Shown piece by piece: positions 18,642-30,700 of a DNA stretch of 64,000 nt. Below the pieces are notes generated by a model. The model searched no databases, was not told where the DNA came from, and worked only from the letters and a program-made list of their open reading frames with translations. Numbering within the stretch: position 1 is the stretch's first letter; every line of letters starts with the position of its first letter. Both the position numbers and the translations under genes were made by a program. Source of the DNA: Crenobacter oryzisoli (lineage in GTDB: Bacteria; Pseudomonadota; Gammaproteobacteria; Burkholderiales; Chromobacteriaceae). The stretch spans positions 1 to 64,000 of the forward strand of contig NZ_JAUEDK010000021.1 of assembly GCF_030385785.1 (NCBI RefSeq). Direction: 5' to 3'.

Positions 18642-19397
18642 TCACTGCCCGCCGCGGCTTCGGCCAAGTTTCAGCCGTACCAGCGGCGAGCGGTTGTTGC
18701 CGTCGTTCGGGATCACCACCTCGAACAGTCCGACCGCCTTGATCAGGCTGGAGAGTTTGGCGTAGCCGTAGTTACGCGAGTCGAAGTCGGGCAGGCGCTT
18801 GGTGATCAGGCTGCCGACGCCGCCAAGCTGCGCCCAGCCCTCCTCGTCCGACGCGGTTTGCACCGCTTCGCGCAGCGCCGCCTTCAACTGCCGGTCGATC
18901 GGCAGCTTCAGCCGTTGCAGATGGTCGGTAACCGGCTCGTCGCCTTCGCGCTCGTCCTCCTCGTCCTCCTCATCGCCCTCGAGGATCTCCACGTAGACGA
19001 ACTTGCTGCACGCCTTGACGAAAGCCTCCGGCGCCTTCAACTCACCGAAGCCCCACACATCGCCGCCGTCCTCCCGCAGCCGGGTAGCCAGCCGCGAAAA
19101 GTCGCTGTCGCTCGACACCAGACAGAAACTCTCATAGCGCCCGGAGTGCAACAGGTCCATCGCGTCGATCACCATCGCGATGTCCGAGGCGTTCTTGCCC
19201 TTGGTGTTCGGGAACTGCTGAATGGGCTGGATCGCCAGCCGCGCGCACAGTTCGCGCCAGGTCTTGTCCTGCCGACTGAAGTCGCCGTAGACGCGCTTGA
19301 GCGCCAGCGAACCGAGCTTGGTCGCCTCGGTCAGCACGTTCTCGATCCAGCTCGGCGACACATTGTCCGCGTCGATCAGCACCGCGACGTTGGCCAT
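18642..19397 (-). CDS. NYN (LabA/DUF88-type) nuclease-like protein with C-terminal OST-HTH/LOTUS domain
   Basis: 251 residues. The NYN (PIN-like) domain at residues 1-150 shows the acidic residues of the metal site: VAVLIDADN, KNASDIAMVIDAMDLLH and LVSSDSDFSRLATRLRE. A very acidic linker (EGDEEDEEDEREGDEP) leads to a C-terminal OST-HTH/LOTUS-like domain (WAQLGGVGSLITKRLPDFDSRNYGY...LSSLIKAVGLFEV). Proteins of this build are thought to bind or cleave RNA; the target here is unknown. The start MANVAVLIDADN has GAGGGA upstream. It is the last gene of a minus-strand series after ruvA. Confidence 0.88.
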   Translation of the reverse strand: MANVAVLIDADNVSPSWIENVLTEATKLGSLALKRVYGDFSRQDKTWRELCARLAIQPIQQFPNTKGKNASDIAMVIDAMDLLHSGRYESFCLVSSDSDFSRLATRLREDGGDVWGFGELKAPEAFVKACSKFVYVEILEGDEEDEEDEREGDEPVTDHLQRLKLPIDRQLKAALREAVQTASDEEGWAQLGGVGSLITKRLPDFDSRNYGYAKLSSLIKAVGLFEVVIPNDGNNRSPLVRLKLGRSRGGQ

Positions 19398-19437
19398 CGG
19401 AATTCCCTCAAGGTTGAATAGGGCCGCGCGCGGCAAC

Positions 19438-20031
19438 TCAGGCCTTTACCAGCCCCTTCAGCGCGAGGCGAATCCCCTCGCTGACACCGACACCAGCCGG
19501 CAACATCTTCACCGCCGCCGCCGCCTCCTTCTCGTTGTAACCCAAGGCGAGCAAGGCGTTGGCGACATCGTCGAGCGGCGACGGCTCGGCCACCAGCGGC
19601 AGCCCGCCCGGCGTGGCCACCGCACCACCGGTGACCAGCTTGCCGCGCAGTTCCAGCACCAGCCGCTCCGCGGTTTTCTTGCCGATGCCCGGCACAGCCG
19701 ACAGGCGCTTGATATCCTCAGCGGCGATCGCGATCGCCAGCTCGTCGGCAGACAGCGTCGACAGGATCGCCAACGCGATCTTGGCGCCGATGCCGGTGAC
19801 CTTGATCAGGGCCCGGAAGGTCTGGCGCTCTTCCTTGCTGGCGAAGCCGAACAAGAGGTGGGCATCCTCGCGCACCACCTGGTGAGTGAACAGCACCACC
19901 TTCTCACCGAGCGGCGGCAGCTGGTAGAAGGTGCTCATCGGCACGTCGACTTCGTAGCCAACGCCGCCGACGTCCAGCACCACCTGCGGCGGGAGTTTTT
20001 CGATCAGCGAGCCGCTGAGGCGTCCAATCAT
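19438..20031 (-). CDS. ruvA: Holliday junction DNA helicase subunit RuvA
   Basis: RuvA binds the four-way junction as a tetramer and loads RuvB. The 197-residue protein starts [28 protein letters not shown] (OB-fold domain I). Helix-hairpin-helix motifs [13 protein letters not shown] and [18 protein letters not shown] follow, then the flexible linker and the RuvB-binding domain III. It is 56 nt after ruvC on the same strand. Confidence 0.98.
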   Translation of the reverse strand: MIGRLSGSLIEKLPPQVVLDVGGVGYEVDVPMSTFYQLPPLGEKVVLFTHQVVREDAHLLFGFASKEERQTFRALIKVTGIGAKIALAILSTLSADELAIAIAAEDIKRLSAVPGIGKKTAERLVLELRGKLVTGGAVATPGGLPLVAEPSPLDDVANALLALGYNEKEAAAAVKMLPAGVGVSEGIRLALKGLVKA

Positions 20032-20087
20032 CGTGAATCCTGACAAGAAAAGGTTGACCGAACGGATCACAACCGCTCGGCGGAAAT

Positions 20088-22314
<2,227 letters not shown>

Positions 22315-22375
22315 GTGTCTCGAACAAGGTACTGATAGAATGGTGCGATTTTATACGTCCCGACCACCCCACGAT

Positions 22376-24643
22376 ATGGCTTTTTGCATGCCGTTACGCC
22401 CGACCCGGCTTGTACTCGCGCTGGCCACCGCCTTCTGCGCCCCGTTTGCGCTGGCGGACGAGCCGGTGGTGCTGACCACCCCCGACGTCAAACCGGACCA
22501 GACGCACGTCACGGCCGACGACCTGTCCGGCACCATGGACGAGGTGCTCAAGGCGCGCGGCGACGTGGTGGTGACCCGCAACGATCAGACCGTCAACGCC
22601 GACTGGCTGGACTACTACCAGGACAAGAACCGGGTCAAGGCGGGCGATCGTTTCACGCTGACCCAGCCGGGCGCCGTCGTCACCGGCCACGACCTCGACT
22701 ACTACCTCGACAGCCGCACCGGCAAGGCGAGCGACGCCACCTTCGACGCCCAGACTCAGACCGGGCCCAAGCGGCGCTTGCGCGGCGACGGCCAGGAGAT
22801 CGGCTTCGAAGGCCCCGACCAGTACCAGCTGCGCCAAGCCCGCTTCAACACCTGCTCGCCCGGTGATGACACCTGGTACATCAAGGCGTCGGCGATCGAT
22901 CTCGACTACGACCGCAACGTCGGCGTGGCCCACCATGCCCACCTCGAATTCGAGGGCGTACCGGTGTTCTACACGCCATGGATCGACTTCCCGCTCGACG
23001 GCGGTCGCAAGTCGGGCGTGCTGGCGCCGGTGATTTCCGGCGGCAGCGACGGCTTCGGCATCGACATCCCGTACTACTTCAACCTGGCGCCAAACTACGA
23101 CGCCACGCTGACTGCGCGCTACAACGCCAAGCGCGGCGCAGGCGTCGCCGGCGAGTTCCGCTACCTCGAGCCCAGCTACCGCGGCACGTTGTACACCGAG
23201 CAGATGCCGAACGACCGCACCACCGACTCCAGCCGCTGGCTGTGGAACGGCACGCACAGCCAGACACTGCTGCCGGGGCTGAGCTTCAATTACATCGCCA
23301 CCCAGGTATCGGACGACAACTACTTCAAGGACTTCGGCAACCGCCAGACGATCGCCGACAGCACCAACCTCGACCGCGAGGCATGGTTCAACTACGGCTT
23401 CAACGTCGCCGGCATCGGTGGCAGCGCCATGCTGCGCTGGCAGCGCTACCAGACGCTGCAGCAGGACCCGCTCTCGCCGGTGACGCCGCCGTACGCGCGG
23501 CTGCCGCAGCTGACACTGAACCTGAACAAGAGCCTGGAGGATGGTCCGTCGGCGAACCTCGCCAGCGAGTGGACCTATTTCAGCAGCGACGTGCAACAAA
23601 GCGGCCGCCGCTTCGTTGCCTACCCGTCGGTGACCTGGCGCTTGGACAAGAGCTGGGGCTATGTGCAACCGAAGATCGGCTTCCACTACACCGAGTACAG
23701 CCTCGACAGCTTTGCCGGTTCATCGATTGCCAGTGCCGCACCGAGCAGCACCCAAACCCGGGAGCTGCCGATCACCAGTATCGACAGCGGCCTCTACTTC
23801 GACCGTGACACCTCGTTCTTCGGCCGAGACCATACGCAAACGCTGGAGCCGCGCCTCTATTACGTCTACATTCCGACCAAGGCGCAGAACACGCTGCCGA
23901 ACTTCGACACTTCGGAAAACGACATCAACTACGCGCAGCTGTTCACCGAGAACCGCTTCTCCGGCTCGGACCGCATCAATGGCGCCAACCAGGTGACCGC
24001 CGGCCTAACCAGCCGCCTGATCGACAACGAGGGTGGCCTCGAACGGCTGCGGCTGACCTTCGCGCAGCGCTACTACTTCACCCGCGACGACATCAACCTG
24101 GCCGGCAACACGACCCAGCGCACCGGCAGCGGCTCGGACTTCCTGCTCGGCGCCGGTGGCGACCTGACCCGCGCTTGGCGTTTCGACTCCAACTACCAGT
24201 ACAGCCAGGCCGACAGCCACACTGACCAGGTCACCGCCTCGCTGCGCTACAACCCGGCACCGGGCAAGACGCTGAGCGCCCGCTACCGCTACGGCTACAA
24301 CCAGGACGTCGACATCAACAACAATCCGGAAACGCTGCGCCAGGTCGACCTGGGCGCGCAGTGGCCGATCGCCCGGCGCTGGTACGGCCTCGCCCGTCTC
24401 AACTACTCGCTCAACCAACGCAAGCCGCTTGAGCAACTGGCCGGCTTCGAGTACAACGACGGCTGCTGGACACTACGCTTGGTCGGTCAACGCTATGTCA
24501 CCGACCTTGTCAACGTGAAGACCAAGTTCTACGTACAAGTCGAACTCAAAGACCTGGCTGGCATCGGCAGCAACCCGCTCAACACGCTGCGCCTCTCCAT
24601 CCCCGGTTACAGCAAGATCAACGAGACAAGCAATGACTTCTAA
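22376..24643 (+). CDS. lptD: LPS-assembly outer-membrane protein LptD
   Basis: LptD with LptE inserts lipopolysaccharide into the outer leaflet. The 755-residue precursor has a signal peptide ending ...APFALA before DEP (about residue 26), an N-terminal jellyroll (OstA/LptA-like, about 30-190) and a C-terminal 26-strand barrel. The barrel has the family segment SDGFGIDIPYYFNLAPNYDATL. The mature protein has only two cysteines, NTCSPGDD and NDGCW, instead of the four in E. coli. The first in-frame ATG giving a signal peptide was chosen; a second ATG four codons later is equally possible. It overlaps surA by 11 nt. Confidence 0.97.
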   Translation: MAFCMPLRPTRLVLALATAFCAPFALADEPVVLTTPDVKPDQTHVTADDLSGTMDEVLKARGDVVVTRNDQTVNADWLDYYQDKNRVKAGDRFTLTQPGAVVTGHDLDYYLDSRTGKASDATFDAQTQTGPKRRLRGDGQEIGFEGPDQYQLRQARFNTCSPGDDTWYIKASAIDLDYDRNVGVAHHAHLEFEGVPVFYTPWIDFPLDGGRKSGVLAPVISGGSDGFGIDIPYYFNLAPNYDATLTARYNAKRGAGVAGEFRYLEPSYRGTLYTEQMPNDRTTDSSRWLWNGTHSQTLLPGLSFNYIATQVSDDNYFKDFGNRQTIADSTNLDREAWFNYGFNVAGIGGSAMLRWQRYQTLQQDPLSPVTPPYARLPQLTLNLNKSLEDGPSANLASEWTYFSSDVQQSGRRFVAYPSVTWRLDKSWGYVQPKIGFHYTEYSLDSFAGSSIASAAPSSTQTRELPITSIDSGLYFDRDTSFFGRDHTQTLEPRLYYVYIPTKAQNTLPNFDTSENDINYAQLFTENRFSGSDRINGANQVTAGLTSRLIDNEGGLERLRLTFAQRYYFTRDDINLAGNTTQRTGSGSDFLLGAGGDLTRAWRFDSNYQYSQADSHTDQVTASLRYNPAPGKTLSARYRYGYNQDVDINNNPETLRQVDLGAQWPIARRWYGLARLNYSLNQRKPLEQLAGFEYNDGCWTLRLVGQRYVTDLVNVKTKFYVQVELKDLAGIGSNPLNTLRLSIPGYSKINETSNDF

Positions 24644-25973
24644 GCAGACCCTGCTCGCCGTCCTTGTGGCGGGCGCCTTCGTTTCGGCCCACGCCGCGAC
24701 CGCACCGACCACGCCGCTGACCTCCGGCACCCTCGCCGTCGCACCGGCGCCGGTCAAGTCAGTCGACCGCATCGTTGCCGTAGTCAACAAGCAGGTGATC
24801 ACCCAGCTCGAACTCGATCATCGTATCAAGCAGGCGCTCGACAACCTGCAGCGCCAGCATGTCGCGCCGCCGGAGCCCGAGGCGCTCAAGCACCAGGTGC
24901 TCGAACAGATGATCACCGAAGACGTGCAGATGCAGTTCGCCTCCCTCAACGGCATCAGCGTAGACGACAGCGAGCTCGAGCGCACCATCGCGCAGATCGC
25001 CAAGCAGAACAAGGTCAGCGTCGACGGCATGTATGCGCAACTGGCCAAGGATGGCGTGAGCCAAGCCCAGTTCCGTTCCGACATGCGCCGCGACATCACG
25101 CTCGACCGGCTGAAGCAGCGTGAGGTCGAGTCGCGCGTCACCGTCACCGACACCGAAGTCGACCAGGTTCTGAAGAGCGCCAATACCGCCAACCGCAGCG
25201 ATTACCACCTTGCCACCATCCTGGTCAGCGTCCCGGAGCGCGCCAGCGCCAAGGACATCGACCTCAAGTCCAAGCGCGCCGAAACGGCGCTCGCCGACAT
25301 CAAGGCCGGCAAGCCGTTCGCCCAGGTAGCCGCCACCTATTCGGACGCACCGAACGCGCTGAAGGGCGGCGATCTGGGCTGGCGACCGGCCACCTCGCTG
25401 CCACCTGAACTCGCATCGCTGCTCGAGACGCTGCAGCCGGGAGAGAGCAGCGGCGTGATCCGCAGCCCGCAGGGCTTCTATATCTTCAAGCTGATCGAAA
25501 AGCGCGCGCAAGGCGCTGCGCAACTGGTCGAGCAGTACCATACCGAGCACATCCTGATCCGCACCAACGAGGCGGTGTCTGAGGCCGACGCGCGCGCCAA
25601 GGTCGACCAGATCCGTGACCGTATCGCCCGCGGCGCTAGCTTCGAAGAAATGGCACGCCTGTACTCGGAAGACGGCAGCAATACCCGCGGCGGCGACCTC
25701 GGCTGGGTCAGCCTCGGCGACACCGTGCCGGAATTCGAGAAGGCGATGCTCAGCCTGCCGCTCAACCAGGTGAGCGCCCCGGTGCGCAGCCCGTTCGGCT
25801 GGCACCTGATCAAGGTGGTCGACAAGCGCACTCAGGACGTCGCCGACCAGCGCGAGCGGTTGGCGATCAAGCAGCAGATCCGCGCGCGCAAGGTCGAGCA
25901 GGCTTACCTCGACTGGGTGCGCCAGCTGCGTGACTCGGCATTCGTGCAGGAACGGCTCGACGACAACCAGTAA
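24633..25973 (+). CDS. surA: Periplasmic chaperone and peptidyl-prolyl isomerase SurA
   Basis: SurA escorts outer-membrane proteins, LptD among them, through the periplasm. The 446-residue precursor has a signal peptide ending near AHAA (about residue 23) and a SurA N-terminal chaperone domain (VDRIVAVVNKQVITQLELD...). Two parvulin domains follow, the second with HILIRTNEAVSEADARAK and GGDLGWVSLGDTVPEFEKAM. It overlaps the end of lptD and is followed by a terminator. Confidence 0.97.
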   Translation: MTSKQTLLAVLVAGAFVSAHAATAPTTPLTSGTLAVAPAPVKSVDRIVAVVNKQVITQLELDHRIKQALDNLQRQHVAPPEPEALKHQVLEQMITEDVQMQFASLNGISVDDSELERTIAQIAKQNKVSVDGMYAQLAKDGVSQAQFRSDMRRDITLDRLKQREVESRVTVTDTEVDQVLKSANTANRSDYHLATILVSVPERASAKDIDLKSKRAETALADIKAGKPFAQVAATYSDAPNALKGGDLGWRPATSLPPELASLLETLQPGESSGVIRSPQGFYIFKLIEKRAQGAAQLVEQYHTEHILIRTNEAVSEADARAKVDQIRDRIARGASFEEMARLYSEDGSNTRGGDLGWVSLGDTVPEFEKAMLSLPLNQVSAPVRSPFGWHLIKVVDKRTQDVADQRERLAIKQQIRARKVEQAYLDWVRQLRDSAFVQERLDDNQ

Positions 25974-25992
25974 GCGTCGCCCGCCCTGCCCG

Positions 25993-26030
25993 ACACCCGG
26001 TCGCGCCTTGCCGACCGGGTGTTTTGTTTT
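25993..26030 (+). terminator. Rho-independent terminator of lptD-surA
   Basis: Stem ACACCCGGTCG / CGACCGGGTGT followed by TTTGTTTT. pdxA starts 123 nt further, so it should have its own promoter or rely on read-through. Confidence 0.88.
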
Positions 26031-26152
26031 GGCCATGACAATTAATTAACGTGATCGGCGGCCGGATTTTGCGCCGCTCGCGCCGGTCGTAGCCGGTACT
26101 GGTACTGCACACTGACGAGGCCGCGTATCGGCCTCCTGAACGGACTCGAATC

Positions 26153-27121
26153 ATGCATCCCGTCATCGTCATCACCGCCGGTGAGCCCGCCGGCATCGGC
26201 CCCGACCTGGTCCTGGACCTGGCCGGACGCGCGCACCGCTGCCGTCCAGTGGTAATCGCCGACCGTACCCTGCTTGCCGAGCGCGCCGCCTTGCTCGGTC
26301 GCACCGTCGCGCTGGTCGACTACCGGCCTGACGTCACGCCACCACCGGGAGCGCTCGAAGTGCTGCACGTACCGCTCGCCGCTCCCTGCCAGCCCGGCCG
26401 GCTCGATGCGGCCAATGGCCGCTATGTGCTCGCCACGCTCGATGCGGCGATCGACGGCTGCCGTTCCGGCGAATTCGCCGCCATGGTCACCGCGCCGGTG
26501 CACAAGGGCGTGATCAACGACGCTGGCGTGCCGTTCACCGGCCACACCGAGTACCTGGCCGAGCGCACCGGCACCGCAAAGGTCGTCATGATGCTGGCCG
26601 GCGGCAGCCTGCGCGTCGCACTCGCCACCACCCACCTGCCGCTGCGCGACGTCGCCGACGCGATCACGTCCGAGAGCCTGACCGAAGTGATCCGCATCCT
26701 GCACCACGACCTGAAGACCAAGTTCGGCTTCGCGCAACCGCGCATCCTAGTCGCCGGCCTCAACCCGCACGCCGGCGAGGACGGCCATCTCGGCCGGGAG
26801 GAAATCGACGTGATCGCGCCGGTGCTCACGCAGCTGCGCGCCGAAGGCATGGACCTCGTCGGCCCCTTGCCAGCCGACACGCTGTTCCAGCCACGTCTGC
26901 TCGACCACACCGACGCGGTGCTGGCGATGTACCACGACCAGGGCTTGCCGGTGCTGAAGTACGCGAGCTTCGGCCGCGGCATCAACATCACCCTTGGCCT
27001 GCCGATCATCCGCACCTCGGTCGACCACGGCACCGCGCTGGAGCTGGCCGGCAGCGGCCGCGCCGAGTCAGGTAGCCTGTTCGAGGCGCTGAGCCTGGCA
27101 GAACAGCTGGCCGGCCGATAA
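26153..27121 (+). CDS. pdxA: 4-hydroxythreonine-4-phosphate dehydrogenase
   Basis: PdxA oxidises 4-phosphohydroxy-L-threonine in pyridoxal phosphate synthesis. The 322-residue protein shows [12 protein letters not shown] at the N-terminus, the metal/substrate segment [13 protein letters not shown] and the C-terminal [12 protein letters not shown] and [13 protein letters not shown]. It follows lptD-surA as in many proteobacteria. Convergent with the phosphopantetheinyl transferase gene. Confidence 0.97.
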   Translation: MHPVIVITAGEPAGIGPDLVLDLAGRAHRCRPVVIADRTLLAERAALLGRTVALVDYRPDVTPPPGALEVLHVPLAAPCQPGRLDAANGRYVLATLDAAIDGCRSGEFAAMVTAPVHKGVINDAGVPFTGHTEYLAERTGTAKVVMMLAGGSLRVALATTHLPLRDVADAITSESLTEVIRILHHDLKTKFGFAQPRILVAGLNPHAGEDGHLGREEIDVIAPVLTQLRAEGMDLVGPLPADTLFQPRLLDHTDAVLAMYHDQGLPVLKYASFGRGINITLGLPIIRTSVDHGTALELAGSGRAESGSLFEALSLAEQLAGR

Positions 27122-27126
27122 AAAAA

Positions 27127-27172
27127 CCGCCGGGGCATTCCGACATGCGGATTGCCCCGGCGGCTCCGTTTT
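27127..27172 (-). terminator. Bidirectional terminator between pdxA and the PPTase gene
   Basis: Stem CCGCCGGGGCA / TGCCCCGGCGG. On the minus strand it is followed by a run of seven T; on the plus strand by CTCCGTTTT. It therefore mainly serves the synthetase-PPTase operon and also pdxA. Confidence 0.9.
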
Positions 27173-27189
27173 AACCCCGCGTTCCCTTC

Positions 27190-27747
27190 CTAGCCTCTCA
27201 ACGCCAACGCCACGGCGTAACCATCCGCCACATTGCGATAGGCCAGCTCCGTCCGAGCCAGTCGTGCCGCCCGCGCAGCATCCCACTCTGCCAGCCCCTC
27301 GCCCAGCGCCTTGCCGCGCGCCTCCAGTTCCACCCAAGCAAGGGCAAACGCAGCAGTTTGTTCATGCCCGGGATGTGCCAATAGTTCACTGGTCACGTTC
27401 GGCCCGAAAAAATCCTCCGCCACCTCCCGCCAGTCGGGCAGCGCGCCGACCTCGACCAGGTCGATACCTACCGGCCTCGCAGCGAGCGCGAAGCCGATGC
27501 GTTCCCCGGCGTACGACAACGACAGCCACTGGGCGCCGACCAGCCCCTGCAACCGCGGCGCGGTCTCGGTCTCGACCAGCCGCAACGATCCACTAGTCTG
27601 ACCGAATGGCTCGGCCAACCTTACCGGCAACTCCCGCCGCACCGCCTCACGCTGCGCCATGCGGGAACCCGGCAAGCTCAGCCAGCCGGCGCATACGCCG
27701 CGCTCGGCCAACGTCGCAGGTGGCAGCCACCAGTTCAGCGCAGCCAT
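27190..27747 (-). CDS. 4'-phosphopantetheinyl transferase (Sfp-like)
   Basis: 185 residues. The two PPTase signatures are visible in slightly divergent form: GIDLVEV (metal aspartate) and FALAWVELEARGKALGEGL (metal Glu and the downstream Lys). The enzyme loads coenzyme A-derived phosphopantetheine onto carrier domains. Its ATG lies 13 nt inside the 3' end of the upstream synthetase gene, so it is translationally coupled and very likely activates that synthetase. The frame is open for another 82 codons upstream, but that would lie wholly inside the synthetase gene. Confidence 0.88.
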   Translation of the reverse strand: MAALNWWLPPATLAERGVCAGWLSLPGSRMAQREAVRRELPVRLAEPFGQTSGSLRLVETETAPRLQGLVGAQWLSLSYAGERIGFALAARPVGIDLVEVGALPDWREVAEDFFGPNVTSELLAHPGHEQTAAFALAWVELEARGKALGEGLAEWDAARAARLARTELAYRNVADGYAVALALRG

Positions 27748-30700
27748 GGCACCGCCGGCGTGCCGGTCCACAGGCTGGCGGCCGGGATGTGCTCGCCCTT
27801 CATCACCAGGGTCAACGGTCCGAGCGTCGCGCCGTCGCCGATGCTGGCGTCGTACAGCACGGTGGCGCGCACACCAACGGTGACGCCCGCCCCAACCTCG
27901 ACCCGGCCGATCTTCATCACCCGGTCCTCGAACAGATGAGTCTGCGGTCCCGACCAGGCGTTGAACACGCTGTAGTCGCCGATACGCACGCAATCGAACT
28001 CGGTCACGTCGGCGGTATCGAGGTACACCCCGCGCCCGATCTTCACGCCAAACAGCCGCAGCGCGTACGACAACAGCGGCGTGCCGCGCAAGAAGTTCAG
28101 GCAGTTCGGAATCGCCATCGATTCGTACACGCTGGTGATCGCCTCAGACAACCAGACGAAACGTGTCCACATCGGCGCTGCATGCGGCGTGTAGCGCCCG
28201 ATCAACGACCATTTCAATGCAACGACCAATAGCAGCGAGCCGACGCCGTACCAGAGGCCCGTCGAGGCGAGCAGCGTCACCGCCTCGACCCAGTCACCGC
28301 GCGCCGCGATCGGTAGCACCGCCAGCACCGTCCAGTAGCCGACCGCAATCACCAGCGCCAGCGGTAACACGGTGCGCAGCGTCTCGATCGTGCCGCGCGC
28401 AATGCGGCGGCCGGCCGACGGGCGGAAGGTCAGATGCTCGGGGAAGCCGGCAAGCTGTTCGCGCGCGGGCAACTTCATCGGCGGGCTGCCGACCCAGGTG
28501 TCGCCGCTCGACAGCGCCGCCGGCGCCTTGGACTGCACGCCGATCAGCACGTCCTCGGGCAGCGTGGTGCCATCCGGGATGTAGGCGCCGTTGCCTACGA
28601 AACTGCGGTGGCCGACCACGGTCGGACGCAGCCGCATCCAGCCGGCGTCGATCTCCTCGTCGCCGAGCATCACCGCGTCGGCGATGAAGGTGTCGTCGCC
28701 CAACGTCAGCATGTCCGGCACCACCCCCATCGCGGTGGAAATCTCCGCACCCTTGCCAACCCGCGCACCCAACAGCCGGTACCACCACGGCGCGAACACG
28801 CTGGCGTAGAGACCGTGCAGCACGTGCAGACTGGCCTCCTGGATCTGGTTGGTGATCCACTTACGGTAATAGACGCGGCTGTGCACCGGCCACTGCCCGG
28901 CGGCGAGACGCGGCAGTACCAGCCAGCGCAGCGCCGCGGCGGTCAGCATCGTCGCGACGACCAACAGCGCGCTCGCCGGCAGCGCCAACAGCAGGTAAAC
29001 CGCGAAGGCAGAGAAGCCCGGTGCGCCCTGCGAAGACAGGTCGAGCCAGTTGGCGTCCACCCAGTCGATCAGCATGAAGCTCGGGAACACCGGCATGAAG
29101 AACAGTGCCGACACCAGCGCTGCGCCGGCCAGATACGCGAGCGTTGCGGCAAGGCGCCCGAACAAACCCGGCTGCCGGCGCGACGGATAGCTCTCAGGAA
29201 CGCGTTCCGGCTGCCAGCGTGCCGGCGCACCGTCCCACACTTGGCCGGCCGGCACACGCTGGCCCGAGCCGAGCGCCGACAGCCCCTCCAGACGGCCGCG
29301 CGGCTCGATCACCGTGCCGCTCTCCAGCGTCGCATATGAGCCGACGTAGGCATCGTCGCTGATGTCGATACTGCCCAACAGCAGATGGCCGCGCTCGACG
29401 CGGGCGTTCTCCAGATTGACCGAAGCGCCAATGCTCGCCCCGTCGCCGACCGTCAGCAGGTCCGGCACGCGCAGCGAGATCGAGCCGATCAGTGCATCGC
29501 GGCCGATCTTGGCGCCCATCAGGCGCAAGTAGGTCGCGTGCAGCGGCGAGCCGGCGATCAGGTAGACCGGCGGGATCTCGGACAGCCTGTCGGCCAGCCA
29601 CCAGCGCAGGTAATAGCCGCCCCACAGCGGATAGCGGCCCGGCTTGGCGCGGCCGAGCACCAGCCACTTGCCGACGATCGCGATGGCGAAACTCGCCAGC
29701 TGCGCGGCGAGGAACGCCGCGAGCGACACGAGCACCGCCAACGCGAGGCTGTCGCCATCGTCGCCGGTGAAATAGTGGTAGGTGAAGAACGGTGCCAGCC
29801 AGGTCAGCATCCTCAGGCCGATCAGCGGCGGCAGGCACAATGCCTGCACCGCACCGCAAGCGAAGCGCTTGAGCCGCGAGGTGGTCGCGATCACCGGTTC
29901 GGCTGACGTCGGCGCGTCGTCGATGCGACGCTCATCCATCGCCGCGGCGATCGCCGCCAGGCTGCGGCGCTGGTAGACGTCGTGCACCGTGATCGCGGCG
30001 AAGCGCGCGTCGCGGCGCAGCGTCGACACCAGCCGCGCGGCGAGCAGCGAGTGGCCGCCCAGGTCGGAGAAGAAGTCGGCCGACAAACGCAGCGCCTGGC
30101 CCGGGAACAAAGGAACGGCCGCATTGAACAAGGCGACCTCGGCTGCACTGACCGGCGTATCCGACTCGGCGGCCGGGGCCACGTCGGCAAGCGGCCGGGC
30201 ACGCAGCGCCTTGCGGTCGATCTTGCCCGAGGTCAGTCGCGGCAGCACCTCGACCGGCTCGAACACCGCCGGCACCATGTACGGCGGCAGCCGGTCCTTG
30301 AGGCTCGCTCGCAGCGCGGCAGGCTCGATCGCCGCCCCGCCTTCCGGCGCGAGATAGGCAACCAGTTGGTCGACACCGGCCATCGGTTTGAGCACCACCG
30401 CGGCGGTACCGATGCCGTCGAGCTCGCACAACGCCGCCTCGATCTCGCCCAGTTCGACACGGAAGCCGCGCACCTTCACCTGGTCATCGGCGCGGCCCAG
30501 GCACCAGATTTGACCGTGCTCGTCGATGCGTGCCAGGTCGCCGGTCTTGTAGAGACGCAGTTCGTGCTCATTCACCGCGTAGGGATTCGGAACGAACTTC
30601 TCGGCGGTTAGCTCGGGGCGGCCCAGATAGCCGGCGGCCACACCCGGGCCGATGATGCACAGCTCGCCGGTCTCGCCAGCCGGCAGCGCGTTGAGCCTGT

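Noticed and set aside
22394-23686. 430-codon open frame on the minus strand
   Set aside because: It lies wholly inside lptD; the valine/alanine/arginine-rich composition is that of a reverse-strand shadow.
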